Assembly (NCBI RefSeq): GCF_000421165.1
Contig: NZ_ATWI01000009.1
Coordinates: forward strand, 620,001 to 684,000
From: Marinobacter daepoensis DSM 16072
GTDB lineage: Bacteria; Pseudomonadota; Gammaproteobacteria; Pseudomonadales; Oleiphilaceae
DNA: 64,000 nt
Reading direction: 5' to 3'
Shown here: piece after piece, positions 10,205 to 21,605 of the stretch
How positions within the stretch are numbered: the first letter of the stretch is position 1
Layout: each line of letters starts with the position of its first letter
Made by a program: the position numbers and the translations under genes
The notes under the pieces: model-generated
Told to the model about the DNA's origin: nothing
The model's input: the letters and a program-made list of their open reading frames with translations, nothing else
The model's database searches: none

Positions 10205-10629
10205 CACTGGCTGTCAGCCTCCCGCTCGGTGGTAATGCTCAGCTTGGCAAACCCCAGGCGGCCAGCCACATCCATTGCGCGCACCACAAACTCATGGGGC
10301 GTGCGGGCATCCGCCGTAATGATAAACGGGAGATCGTTGTCTCCGCCCACCAGCTCACGGACGCCACGCTCGAGCGTTTCCCGGCGGTTATTGACCAGTG
10401 GACGGTCGTTCAGGAAGTACTGGCCTTCGGCATTGATCACCACGTCGACTTGCTGAACTTCCGCTGGCGCAACCGGCTCACCACTCGCCTCCGGGAGTTC
10501 AACCTGCAGGTGGCTCTCTCGGGTAAAGGTGGTCGACACCATGAAAAAGATCAGCAGCAGGAACACCACATCAATCAATGGTGTCAGATCGACCCCGACT
10601 TCCTGACTTCGTTGGCGCTTGAACTTCAC
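10204..10629 (-). CDS. exbD: ExbD/TolR family proton-channel protein
   Basis: A 141-residue inner-membrane protein with one N-terminal transmembrane helix (about 16-34) carrying the proton-pathway aspartate D20 in TPLIDVVFLLLIFF, followed by a periplasmic domain. It works with ExbB-type proteins to couple the proton gradient to an energised partner. No tonB or tolA is nearby, so its partner is elsewhere. Five bases separate it from exbB. In Pseudomonas the equivalent pair (exbD2/tolQ-like) sits in the same lpxK neighbourhood. Confidence 0.92.
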   Translation of the reverse strand: MKFKRQRSQEVGVDLTPLIDVVFLLLIFFMVSTTFTRESHLQVELPEASGEPVAPAEVQQVDVVINAEGQYFLNDRPLVNNRRETLERGVRELVGGDNDLPFIITADARTPHEFVVRAMDVAGRLGFAKLSITTEREADSQ

Positions 10630-10634
10630 GGCGC

Positions 10635-11261
10635 TCAGGCTCCTTCGACGTCGATTTCGCGGTCCCCGTGGACCACCTCAACCAGTTTGATGGCTTCCTG
10701 CTCCATATTGACCACAAGCTCATCCACGCGACGAATGAAATAGCGGTGACAGATCAGGGCGGGGATGGCTACGCTAAGTCCTGCGGCGGTGGTAATCAGA
10801 GCTTCTGAAATACCTCCTGCCAGGTTACCGGCATTGCCCACACCCGCCAACTGGATCTCAGCAAAGACCTTGATCATCCCGATCACGGTACCCAGAAGCC
10901 CAAGAAGCGGCGTAATCGTGGCGATCGTTCCCAACGGGTTCAGAAACCGCTCCAGATCATGAATAACCTGACTGGCTTCGTGTTCGATGCTTTCTTTCAT
11001 GATCTCACGACCATGCTTGGCATTGATCAGACCACCGGCCAGGATGCGCCCGAGCGGCGATGACGCCTGCAACGCCTTCAACTTGCGGCCATTCAGCTCT
11101 TTTTTCTTGATCCAGCGCCAGAGTTCATTAATAGACTGCGGAGGCGCAACCCGAGAGGCCCGCAAGGTCCAGATTCGTTCCAGGATGATGGCAAGCGCCA
11201 GAATGGAACAGGCAACAATGGGCACCATCAGGATGCCACCGGCTTTCAACAGCTCGAACAC
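10635..11261 (-). CDS. exbB: ExbB/TolQ/MotA family proton-channel protein
   Basis: A 208-residue inner-membrane protein with the family's three-helix pattern: helix 1 at about 10-28, a cytoplasmic loop, and helices around 110-130 and 150-172 (TPLLGLLGTVIGMI and the ITTAAGLSVAIPAL segment are the conserved signatures). It forms the stator complex with the ExbD homologue encoded 5 bases downstream. It follows comEC after 72 bases that contain a plausible -10 (TATGCT on the minus strand), so it may have its own promoter. Confidence 0.92.
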   Translation of the reverse strand: MFELLKAGGILMVPIVACSILALAIILERIWTLRASRVAPPQSINELWRWIKKKELNGRKLKALQASSPLGRILAGGLINAKHGREIMKESIEHEASQVIHDLERFLNPLGTIATITPLLGLLGTVIGMIKVFAEIQLAGVGNAGNLAGGISEALITTAAGLSVAIPALICHRYFIRRVDELVVNMEQEAIKLVEVVHGDREIDVEGA

Positions 11262-11333
11262 GCTTGATCTCCCTGATTAGTTACAAGCCGCGCTACTTTA
11301 GCATAGCTGCCGGTACAGGCCACACCCGGAATG

Positions 11334-13766
11334 TCACGGTATTTTACATTGGCTTCGGGTAAGGCCCTGAGACGAGATCCAGAATGGCTGAGATCTCCAT
11401 AACACACTGGATGTCCGCCCGTTTTCCCCAAAGGAAAGACGGATTTCTCCTGAGCAGGCCGTGCTCAGCGCCCCAACACCTTGCCGCCGATAGCGCTCGG
11501 TAACGTCCGGATGAGGGTGTCCGTAATGGTGCCGGTAACCCGCCGTGTATATCACCTGATTCGGACCAATCGCCTTTATCCAATCATCTGATGACGACGT
11601 TTTGCTGCCATGATGAGGCGCCAGAACGATGCGGTGTAGAACCTGATCCTGCACCCAACCCGGCCCATCACTACCCAGCATCCGGGTTTCGACCCGCCGG
11701 CTGATATCCCCGGTCAGTATCGCATCACGGCCGGTGGCCGGGTGGTAGAGGCGAACAACACAGGAGGCATCATTGCCTTCCTCGCGGCCAGGCATCCGCC
11801 AGAAGGCAACGTCCAGGCCCGGCCAGCGCATCCGGGCTGCCAGGCAGCTCTCAACCGGCAAGCCTGTCCGGCCACTGATCAAAGCCGGCTCCCCCGAGAT
11901 CACCCGTTTGACCGGGAAGGCATCAGCGAGCGCCGCCAGACCACCCGCGTGGTCTTTATCGCCATGGCTAAGCACCAGAAGATCAATCGTTGCAACTCCC
12001 ATCGCCCTGAGGTTCGGGATCAGCACAGACTCGGCGGCCGAATACGCTCCCTCGACTTCAGGGCCGGTGTCGTAAACCATCACCCGGCTGCCCGCCCTGA
12101 CAACAACCGACAACCCCTGCCCGACATCCAATATCCGCACCTCAGGCCGTGGCACCGCCTCATTACCCTCTCCGCGGCCCATAAAAGAAGCAGGAGCTGC
12201 CAGCAACAAGACCGTAGCGCCAAACACCAGGCGCCATTTCCAGTCGTGCCAACGGATCGCATACAGAGCCAGCAGAGCAAGCCCTGCCGCCAGCGGCATC
12301 GCCAGTGGCTGCATATGCCCAAACCGGAATTGCCCAACCCACTCAAGCCACCACCACAACGTACCAAGAACAACATCAAAAACTGCCGACACCCAGGGCA
12401 ATAAAACGCCATCAGAAAGCCACACCAGCAGAGATCCCAGAAACAGGGTTGGCATCACCACAAGGGACACCCACGGGATAGCCAGCAGGTTGGCCAGCAG
12501 GCCTGCCAGCGGCTGAGTCTGCTGAAAAGCCATCAACAGAGGCCACAACCCGAAGAATGCCGCCAACTGGGCCGCGATCAGGGTTGTCAGCCAGCCAGTG
12601 CTGCCCACTCGCCCCGAGAACACCAGCAACAACACCGCAACGGCCCCAAAAGACAACCAGAACCCCTGATCAAGCGGCGCAAACGGATCCAGCAGTAGCA
12701 CCGCCATTAAGGCCAGAATCCAAGGGTACCAGCCACCCTGCTGCCGGGCCTTGACCAGGTACCAGCCGCCGGCAATCACCATCACCAGTGCCCGCCGAGT
12801 CGGAACGGTAAAACCAGCCAGCAACGCATAACCGACACAGCCCAGAACCACCACCAGGAAGACCACCACCCGCCCCGTGTACTCACTCACCGTTCCCACC
12901 GGTAACAGCAGCCAAAGACGCCGGGCCATAAGACCAGCGCCAATGGCCACCAAACCAAGGTGCAACCCGGAAATAGCCACCAGATGTATCGTTCCCGTGG
13001 CTTTGAGTATTTGCCACTGCTCGTCGGTGAGGCCACCCCGATCCCCCATCAGCAAAGATGCAATCAGGGCATACTGCTCTGCCTTACCAAACAGACGTTT
13101 CACATGATTGGCAGCATCCCAGTGCCAGGCGTGATACCTGCATTTTGCTCCACAGACAACACCCGGATCTGCGAAAACCTGCTTCACACTGCCGGTCGCG
13201 CGATAGCCGTGGCGAAAAAGCCAGTCTTCATACCGGAATCCCTCAGGGTTTAGCTGGCCATGGGGCCGCTTGAGCACGACCTCAAGCTTCAACCGGTGAT
13301 CCGGAAGCGGCCGCCCCTCCCTGCCATACCAGGTCAGGCGAAGCACCGAAGGCAATGGGTAATCCGTTGCCTGTGCGTGCAAGCCTGGCCAGCCCGTTAC
13401 ACAGAAACTAAATCTAAGGCTGTCAAAATTGCCGGGAGCAGGAAGGTCACAGAGATAGCCGGACACGAGCACCCGCTGCCCCTCAAGCTCTGAGGGCAGA
13501 CGTTCCGCCAGTCTGTGCTCAGAACTCCAGGAGGCCCAGGCAAGCCCGAACATGACACCGGCCACCAGCACCGGCCACCGTCGGTTTGTGTGTCCACCTC
13601 TGAAATGAAAGAGTAACGCACCACCTCCAAGGGCGATCAGCCATGGATATGGTGGCAAGGTTGTGAGCCTATACAGTAAGATAACGCCGCAAGAGAAGGC
13701 GAGCATGCTGCCAATCGCAACATCCCGCTTTCCTGCCCGGCGCCTGGTCGCTGGGAATTCGGACAA
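11334..13766 (-). CDS. comEC: ComEC/Rec2 DNA-uptake channel protein
   Basis: Inner-membrane channel that moves single-stranded DNA into the cytoplasm during natural transformation. The 810-residue protein has an N-terminal DUF4131 region with two or three membrane helices, the multi-helix Competence domain (about 230-500, with ATGTIHLVAISGLHLGLVA at its start) and a C-terminal metallo-beta-lactamase-like domain (LSHGDKDHAGG near 602, APHHGSKTSS near 715). The start is a TTG at 13766 preceded by GGAGGA about 6 bases away, a better signal than the ATG at 13706. Full length, so uptake may be functional if pili and ComEA/ComF exist elsewhere. Confidence 0.95.
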   Translation of the reverse strand: MSEFPATRRRAGKRDVAIGSMLAFSCGVILLYRLTTLPPYPWLIALGGGALLFHFRGGHTNRRWPVLVAGVMFGLAWASWSSEHRLAERLPSELEGQRVLVSGYLCDLPAPGNFDSLRFSFCVTGWPGLHAQATDYPLPSVLRLTWYGREGRPLPDHRLKLEVVLKRPHGQLNPEGFRYEDWLFRHGYRATGSVKQVFADPGVVCGAKCRYHAWHWDAANHVKRLFGKAEQYALIASLLMGDRGGLTDEQWQILKATGTIHLVAISGLHLGLVAIGAGLMARRLWLLLPVGTVSEYTGRVVVFLVVVLGCVGYALLAGFTVPTRRALVMVIAGGWYLVKARQQGGWYPWILALMAVLLLDPFAPLDQGFWLSFGAVAVLLLVFSGRVGSTGWLTTLIAAQLAAFFGLWPLLMAFQQTQPLAGLLANLLAIPWVSLVVMPTLFLGSLLVWLSDGVLLPWVSAVFDVVLGTLWWWLEWVGQFRFGHMQPLAMPLAAGLALLALYAIRWHDWKWRLVFGATVLLLAAPASFMGRGEGNEAVPRPEVRILDVGQGLSVVVRAGSRVMVYDTGPEVEGAYSAAESVLIPNLRAMGVATIDLLVLSHGDKDHAGGLAALADAFPVKRVISGEPALISGRTGLPVESCLAARMRWPGLDVAFWRMPGREEGNDASCVVRLYHPATGRDAILTGDISRRVETRMLGSDGPGWVQDQVLHRIVLAPHHGSKTSSSDDWIKAIGPNQVIYTAGYRHHYGHPHPDVTERYRRQGVGALSTACSGEIRLSFGENGRTSSVLWRSQPFWISSQGLTRSQCKIP

Positions 13767-13848
13767 TCCTTGTCCTCCGATTTTCGATTGCGCTGACGGC
13801 CTCTGCCCGACAGCGGTTACTCAAGTCAGGAAACAGGCCGAACTTCCT

Positions 13849-14385
13849 ATGCCGAAGAAGTTCATGAAACGGTATTTGCCCACACCCGAAAAGGTGCAGT
13901 CGATGAAGTCACTGCACTTTATGGGCGATATCCTCCATGAACCCAACCTGTGGCACATCAACAGGCATTGTGTGGCACGGGCGTTTCTTGTGGGCATTTG
14001 GTTCTGTTTTATCCCCATGCCATTCCAGATGCTGGCCGCCGCGTTCTGCGCCATCTGGTTTAACGCCAACCTGCCGCTGTCGGTGGCACTGGTCTGGATC
14101 AGCAATCCGCTGACCATGCCTCCCATCTTCTACTTCAACTACAAGGTGGGTGCCTGGATTCTAGACCGGCCAGTGCTTGCGTTCGACTTTGAACTGTCCT
14201 GGGGCTGGATCAGCCACCGACTGATCGACATTGGCGTGCCGCTATACCTTGGGTCGCTGATTCTGGCAACCGTCACGGCCTGCTTTGCCTACCTGACAAT
14301 TCAATACCTGTGGCGCCGCAAGATCCGGACCGACTGGCAGGTACGCCAACAGGAACGCCGGAAGCGCAGTGATCACGCTTCCTGA
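13849..14385 (+). CDS. DUF2062 membrane protein
   Basis: A 178-residue protein with three or four hydrophobic segments (about 47-75, 78-100 and 130-160) and the conserved PMPFQMLAAAFCA and NPLTMPPIFYFNYKVG stretches of DUF2062. The family is found in many proteobacteria beside comEC and lolCD, but its function is unknown. The ATG at 13849 is taken because the family begins with MPKKFMKRYLP; the open frame extends upstream into comEC. It ends in a 13-base convergent overlap with lolD. Confidence 0.9.
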   Translation: MPKKFMKRYLPTPEKVQSMKSLHFMGDILHEPNLWHINRHCVARAFLVGIWFCFIPMPFQMLAAAFCAIWFNANLPLSVALVWISNPLTMPPIFYFNYKVGAWILDRPVLAFDFELSWGWISHRLIDIGVPLYLGSLILATVTACFAYLTIQYLWRRKIRTDWQVRQQERRKRSDHAS

Positions 14386-15071
14386 ACCAACCTTCCCTGC
14401 TCCAGACGTAAAACCCGCCCCAGGCTCCGCGCCATCGACATATCATGGGTCACCATGATGAAAGCCGTCCCGGAAGTATCCCGAAGCTCGCTGATCAACG
14501 CACGTATACCTTCACCCGTCTGCTCATCCAGATTACCGGTGGGCTCATCCATCAGCACACACTCCGGATTGTTCACCAACGCCCTCGCGATGGCCACCCG
14601 CTGACGCTCCCCTCCGGACAGCTCACCAGGCTTATGCCGGAGCCGCTCTCCCAGCCCTACACGGGTCAGCAGAGCCTCCGCTTTCGGCCGCGCCTGACCG
14701 GGACGCATACCTCCCAGCACACACGGCAGCATGACATTCTCAAGCGCGGTAAACTCCGGCAACAAATGATGAAACTGATACACAAAACCCAGATGCTGGT
14801 TTCGGAATCTTGCCCGGCCAGCTTCGGACAACTTGTGAATGTCCTGGCCACAGATGCTGATGTGCCCGGAAGACGGCCGGTCCAGGCCTCCCAGCAGGTT
14901 GAGCAGCGTTGTCTTGCCCGCACCGCTGCTCCCGACAATCGCCACGGTTTCTCCCGCACTCACCTCCAGAGAAATATCCGAAAAGATGGTCAGGGTTTCC
15001 GGCCCCTCACTGTAGGTTCGGGTAACCTGCCGGCAATCAATCACCAGCGCTGTTGACTGCCTGTTACTCAT
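14373..15071 (-). CDS. lolD: Lipoprotein-releasing ABC transporter ATPase
   Basis: ATPase of the LolCDE complex that extracts outer-membrane lipoproteins from the inner membrane and hands them to LolA. The 232-residue protein has Walker A GSSGAGKT (47-54), the LolD-typical FVYQFHHLLPEFTALENV motif, the signature LSGGERQRVAIARAL and Walker B VLMDEPTGNLD. The start is the ATG at 15071, which overlaps the lolC stop by 8 bases; the longer frame to 15107 lies inside lolC. Confidence 0.96.
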   Translation of the reverse strand: MSNRQSTALVIDCRQVTRTYSEGPETLTIFSDISLEVSAGETVAIVGSSGAGKTTLLNLLGGLDRPSSGHISICGQDIHKLSEAGRARFRNQHLGFVYQFHHLLPEFTALENVMLPCVLGGMRPGQARPKAEALLTRVGLGERLRHKPGELSGGERQRVAIARALVNNPECVLMDEPTGNLDEQTGEGIRALISELRDTSGTAFIMVTHDMSMARSLGRVLRLEQGRLVQEA

Positions 15072-16308
15072 AACGCAATGCCTCCGCCGGTTCGACCCGA
15101 GACGCACGCCAGGCCGGATAGATCGTTGCCAGGAGGCTCATCGCCAGACCAGCACCACTGATAATCAGAACGTCCTGCAACTGAAGCTGGGAAGGCAGGT
15201 AACTGATAAAATACACATCCGCATTCAGGAACTGATGCCCCAGGGCTCCCTCCAGCCAGGAGATGAACGCACTGATATTCAGGGCGCCAAAAACACCCAG
15301 CGCGGTCCCGGTCAGCGTGCCGAATACACCGATCACGGCGCCCTGGATGATAAATATCCGCATGATTCGCCCGGGCGTCGCCCCCATGGTTCTCAAAATG
15401 GCAATATCCGCCGTTTTGTCGGTCACCACCATCACGAGGGTCGACACAATGTTAAAGGCCGCCACAGCAACGATGAACATCAGCAACAACCCGATCATGG
15501 TTTTTTCCATCCGGATGGCCTGGAACAGATTGCCATGGGTGCGGGTCCAGTCCGACACGTAGTAACGACCGCCCAGCGTTCTGGCCACCTCATTGACGAC
15601 CCTCGGCGCCGCGAAAAGGTCATCCACCAACAGACGAACCCCCTCCGCACGCCCACCGGTCCTCATCAGCCGGGCGGCGTCATCCATGTGGATCAGAGCG
15701 TAGTTACCATCCAGCTCTGCGCCAACACTGAAAATACCTTTTACGGTAAAACGTTTAAGCCGGGGCAGCACGCCTGCCGGGGTGACGGACGCCTCTGGCA
15801 GCACCACCGTCAGCTTGTCTCCCACACCTAACCGAAGACTGTTGGCCATCAGGCGGCCAATGATGATGCCGAATTCACCAGACCGGAGGTCATCCAGCCC
15901 GCCCTCAATAAAGTGATTCTCAATGATCGATACGCTGGCCTCTTCCTCGGGCAAGATACCATTGAGCATAACGCCCCGGACGTTGCCGCCACCGGTCACC
16001 ATCCCCTGCCCCTGAATGAACGGAGCGGCCGCAAGAACACGAGGATAGGCTTCGACGCGCTGATCCACTTCCTGCCAGTCTTCCAGAGGCCCAGAGGCTC
16101 CCTGAATCGTGGCATGGGGCACCATACCGAGAATCCGCTGCTTAAGTTCCCGATCAAAGCCATTCATCACTGAAAGAACAATAATCAGAACCGCAACGCC
16201 CAGCATCAGGCCGATCATCGAAGTCAGGGAAATAAAGGAAATGAAATGATTACGTCGTTTGGCGGCGGTGTATCGCAGGCCAATATAGAACGATAAGGGT
16301 CTGAACAT
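15064..16308 (-). CDS. lolC: Lipoprotein-releasing ABC transporter permease (LolC/E type)
   Basis: Inner-membrane subunit of the lipoprotein-release system. The 414-residue protein has an N-terminal helix (about 20-47, NHFISFISLTSMIGLMLGV), a large periplasmic MacB-like domain (about 48-265) and three C-terminal helices of the FtsX/LolC permease domain. The N-terminus resembles Pseudomonas LolC. Only one permease gene adjoins lolD here; Pseudomonas has lolC-lolD-lolE, so the partner is either elsewhere or the complex is a homodimer of LolF type. Confidence 0.94.
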   Translation of the reverse strand: MFRPLSFYIGLRYTAAKRRNHFISFISLTSMIGLMLGVAVLIIVLSVMNGFDRELKQRILGMVPHATIQGASGPLEDWQEVDQRVEAYPRVLAAAPFIQGQGMVTGGGNVRGVMLNGILPEEEASVSIIENHFIEGGLDDLRSGEFGIIIGRLMANSLRLGVGDKLTVVLPEASVTPAGVLPRLKRFTVKGIFSVGAELDGNYALIHMDDAARLMRTGGRAEGVRLLVDDLFAAPRVVNEVARTLGGRYYVSDWTRTHGNLFQAIRMEKTMIGLLLMFIVAVAAFNIVSTLVMVVTDKTADIAILRTMGATPGRIMRIFIIQGAVIGVFGTLTGTALGVFGALNISAFISWLEGALGHQFLNADVYFISYLPSQLQLQDVLIISGAGLAMSLLATIYPAWRASRVEPAEALRYE

Positions 16309-16463
16309 GTAAGGGTGCCTGTCGCTACCTTGCGGTCCGTCGATGATTGAGACCCAATCGGCCGATTTTCATACCGTCCCTAGGAGAATCACCTGGGCAC
16401 TTACCCGCCGTTGGGAAACTGCTAAACTGTTCTCTAATCAATAAAAACCCGTCCGGAGACAGG

Positions 16464-17048
16464 ATGCCAAGCCAGAGCACTACGCCTCCAGGCGACGACA
16501 ACGAACGGGAACGCCGGGAGTTTTACCGGATACACGATCGCATCGGGCTTGAGGTGCGTCGCCTGGACGACACCCACACCAGCGAAGATCCCTTCAATAA
16601 CTCGCCACTGGAAGCCCTGAAAACTGAGTTCCGGCGGCTTGATCAGGACGTACGTACGCACCTGGCCAGCCTGGCAGAGCGCGACCGCCTTCTGGCAGGA
16701 CTGGTTAAATCTCTGAACAGCAAGGTAGACGCGCTGGCGCGCATTATCGCCTTTGAGCAAAATCCGTTGCAACCGGAGGACTGGCAGGAGGTCACCCTGA
16801 GTGAAGGCGGCCTGTCCTTTTACTGGCCCACTGCGACATTTGAGACCGGTGACCATCTGGCAATCCGAATGACTTTGCCACCGGAATTGTATCAGCCCAG
16901 AGCGACCGCTCATGTGGTAGACACCGAACGGGACAATCAAGGCCGCACACGGGTTCACACCCTGTTCGCTCACCTGGATGACAACGACCGCCAGCAAATT
17001 GCCCGTCATGTGATGCGCTGGCAGATTCGCCAACGACAAAAAGGTTAA
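16464..17048 (+). CDS. PilZ-like protein with an inserted helical segment
   Basis: A 194-residue cytoplasmic protein. The N-terminus has RREFYR (17-22), like the c-di-GMP-binding RxxxR of PilZ domains, and TLSEGGLSFYW (111-121) resembles the second PilZ motif [D/N]xSxxG, followed by beta-strand-rich sequence. About 85 residues, mostly charged and probably helical (45-100), lie between the two motifs, where a normal PilZ domain has about 25. Diverges from lolC; the ATG at 16464 follows GGAGACAGG. Whether it still binds c-di-GMP is uncertain, since the usual Asp/Asn of motif 2 is Thr. Confidence 0.7.
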   Translation: MPSQSTTPPGDDNERERREFYRIHDRIGLEVRRLDDTHTSEDPFNNSPLEALKTEFRRLDQDVRTHLASLAERDRLLAGLVKSLNSKVDALARIIAFEQNPLQPEDWQEVTLSEGGLSFYWPTATFETGDHLAIRMTLPPELYQPRATAHVVDTERDNQGRTRVHTLFAHLDDNDRQQIARHVMRWQIRQRQKG

Positions 17049-17152
17049 GATGCCGAAAAAGAGCTGACTTTTACTAAGCTTTTCGGGATATTACGTTTTA
17101 TTCATCTGCAGCAACCCATGCGCAGTAACCAGGGAATATTGGAGACCTCTCT

Positions 17153-17458
17153 ATGAGAAACTACCGCAATCTGATGGTCAGTGCTGTCCTGACCACCGCC
17201 GTATTTGCCGGCTCATGGCCTCTGGCTCATGCCGAACAGCTGAGGGTTCCGGTGGGCAGCCAGGCAGACCGGAGCCAGATCAGCCTGCCCGCAAACGGCA
17301 CGAAGAGCGACGCTGTACGTGCTCGCTGGGGTGCGCCCGTAACGATTAAGGGGCCAGTGGGACAACCGCCTATCAGTCAGTGGCATTATCAGGATTTTGT
17401 CGTCTATTTCGAAGGCAATCGCGTAGTACATTCTGTGGTCAAACCACAGAAAGACTGA
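17153..17458 (+). CDS. Small periplasmic protein of unknown function
   Basis: A 101-residue protein with a clear signal peptide (1-27, cleavage after AHA) and a mature part of about 74 residues. The pattern SDAVRARWGAPVTIKGPVG, then QWHYQDFVVYFEGNRVVHSVV, resembles the short alpha-plus-beta SmpA/OmlA-like fold, where a residue ladder of WGxP and WxY is common, but I would not assign it. No lipobox. Transcribed alone between the PilZ-like gene and aguA; preceded by GGAGACCTCT before the ATG. Confidence 0.8.
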   Translation: MRNYRNLMVSAVLTTAVFAGSWPLAHAEQLRVPVGSQADRSQISLPANGTKSDAVRARWGAPVTIKGPVGQPPISQWHYQDFVVYFEGNRVVHSVVKPQKD

Positions 17459-17567
17459 CCACCCCTGCCGGGAAAACACGTGCGGCCATCGGACCCCGGG
17501 AATGTCGATGCGCCCGCTGCATTGGTCAGATAGAATGGCGGCTTTTGTGAATCAAGGTGACCATACA

Positions 17568-18616
17568 GTGACTTCCAGACGTACGTTGCCTGCGGAATGG
17601 GCTCCCCAGAGCGCAGTGATGTTGACATGGCCTCATCCTGGGACCGACTGGGCCGGGATGATGGCCGATGTTGAGCCGGTATTTGAAGCAATTGCAAAAG
17701 CGGTTCTGCGCTTTGAACACCTGGTAATCAGCTGCGAATTCGTTGCGCGCCTGCAAAAGCTTGGGCACCAACTGAACCAGTATGCAGAAGAAAACCAGTT
17801 ACCTGGACGGGTCATCACCGTTCCGGCGCCCGCAAACGACACCTGGGCCCGTGACCATGGCCCCATCACCATTGAGACAGAACAGGGCCCGGCACTCCTC
17901 GACTTCCGATTCAACGCCTGGGGCGGCAAATTCCCCTGGGAAAAAGACGATGCCCTGAACCAGCATCTGTCCAATGCCGGCGTTTTCGGGACACACCCCC
18001 TGACCCCGGTTGACTTCGTTCTGGAAGGCGGCTCCATTGAATCTGATGGCAATGGCACTTTGCTGACCACCAGCGAATGCCTGCTCACCCCCTCCAGGAA
18101 TCCTTCAATGGACCGGGCGAGCATCGAACAAAAATTGTCTGAGCTGTTGGGCGCCAACCGGGTTCTCTGGCTCAATCACGGCTACCTTGCCGGCGACGAT
18201 ACCGACAGCCACATCGACACGCTGGCGCGATTCTGTGCCCCCGACCACATCTGTTATGTCGCCTGTCCGGAGGTTGCGGACGAACACTACAGCGCACTGG
18301 CAGCCATGGAGGAGGAACTTCAGGAATTCCGTCAGGCCGACGGCACCCCTTACCGCCTGACAGCCTTGCCATGGCCTGACCCCATCGTTGATGACGAAGG
18401 CGAGCGACTTCCGGCAACGTACGCCAACTTCCTGATCATCAACGGCGCCGTGCTGCTCCCGGTTTACGACGTCCCCCAGGATGAAGAGGCCATCCGGATT
18501 ATGACCAACCTGTTCCCGGACCGTGAAATCGTCGCCATCAATTGCCGCCCGCTGGTCTATCAGCACGGCAGCCTGCACTGTGTCACCATGCAAATTCCTG
18601 CCGGAGTGGTAACGGT

Positions 18617-18620
<4 letters not shown>
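17568..18620 (+). CDS. aguA: Agmatine deiminase
   Basis: Converts agmatine to N-carbamoylputrescine and ammonia, the first step of the arginine-decarboxylase route to putrescine. The 350-residue protein shows the guanidino-modifying-enzyme features: NDTWARDHGP (90-99), EGGSIESDG (153-161), DTDSHIDTLARF (211-222) and the catalytic cysteine in GSLHC (C338). I chose the GTG at 17568, which follows AAGGTGA by 7 bases and yields the family N-terminus; an ATG at 17535 lacks a ribosome site. It overlaps aguB as ATGA, so the two are co-translated. Confidence 0.95.
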
Positions 18621-19540
<920 letters not shown>

Positions 19541-19548
19541 GCACGAGC

Positions 19549-20460
19549 ATGAAACAGAGAACGGACACGGTAGTCAGTGCCCTCAACAAAATCCTGCTTG
19601 GCAAAGAGAATCAGGTCCGCCTGGCACTTTGCGGCCTGCTCGCACGCGGGCACCTGCTGATTGAAGACATTCCCGGCATGGGAAAGACCACGCTCTCCCA
19701 TGCCCTCGCAAAAATCATGGGGCTTACGTACCAGCGAATTCAATTCACCAACGACCTGTTGCCCGCCGATGTACTGGGCTATTCCATGTACGACAAACAA
19801 GCCGGAGGCCTGGTCTTTCATCCTGGCCCCATATTCGCTCAGGTTGTCCTGGCCGACGAAATCAACCGGGCGTCACCCCGAACGCAAAGCGCCCTGCTGG
19901 AGGCCATGGAAGAACGACAGGTTTCCATAGAAGGGGAAACACGGCCCCTGCCGGCACCTTTTTTCGTGATCGCAACCCAGAACCCCATCGAACAGGGCGG
20001 CACCTTTCCACTGCCAGAATCCCAACTGGACCGGTTTCTGATGAGACTACGGCTGGGCTATCCAGACCCCAAGGCCGAGCGGGAACTGCTTGAAGGTGAA
20101 GACCGAAAACATCTGACCGACAGACTAGACGCCATACTACCGTACGACGAACTGGCGGCACTTCAGGAAGCGGTAGGTGCGGTATCCGCAAGCCCGGCAC
20201 TGCTGGATTACCTGCAAAGGTTGCTGGAGCAAAGCCGCCGGATGCCCGGACTGATGTACGGTCTTTCTCCACGGGCAGGGCTCGGCTTGTTGCGGGCGGC
20301 CAAAGCCTGGGCTCTGATGGAGGGGCGGAACCACGTCTTGCCCGACGATGTGCAGGCGGTCTTCCCCTCTGTTGCCGAACACCGGCTGGAGCAAGGCGAA
20401 TCCGGAAAGGCCCGGGAACGGGTCCGCCAACTGCTGACAACCGTTTCCGTACTTGAATAA
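19549..20460 (+). CDS. MoxR family AAA+ ATPase
   Basis: A 303-residue AAA+ chaperone-type ATPase: Walker A IPGMGKTT (41-48), Walker B VVLADEINR and the MoxR-typical QSALLEAMEERQVS and FVIATQNPIEQGGTFPLPESQ (given in part) follow, with a C-terminal lid domain. MoxR proteins usually act with DUF58 and von Willebrand-factor proteins encoded downstream; none is here, since the next gene is trxB. It follows aguB by 8 bases and may share its promoter. The substrate is unknown. Confidence 0.92.
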   Translation: MKQRTDTVVSALNKILLGKENQVRLALCGLLARGHLLIEDIPGMGKTTLSHALAKIMGLTYQRIQFTNDLLPADVLGYSMYDKQAGGLVFHPGPIFAQVVLADEINRASPRTQSALLEAMEERQVSIEGETRPLPAPFFVIATQNPIEQGGTFPLPESQLDRFLMRLRLGYPDPKAERELLEGEDRKHLTDRLDAILPYDELAALQEAVGAVSASPALLDYLQRLLEQSRRMPGLMYGLSPRAGLGLLRAAKAWALMEGRNHVLPDDVQAVFPSVAEHRLEQGESGKARERVRQLLTTVSVLE

Positions 20461-20560
20461 TTTGGCTCTGACCACATAGCAAGGTTTTATAAACAGCATT
20501 GTCTCAAACGAATGGCAGTTACGGCATTTCATGTTAGCCTTCTTGCCAGCTACCCGATGA

Positions 20561-21590
<1,030 letters not shown>

Positions 21591-21605
21591 CCTTTCGGGA
21601 GCAGA

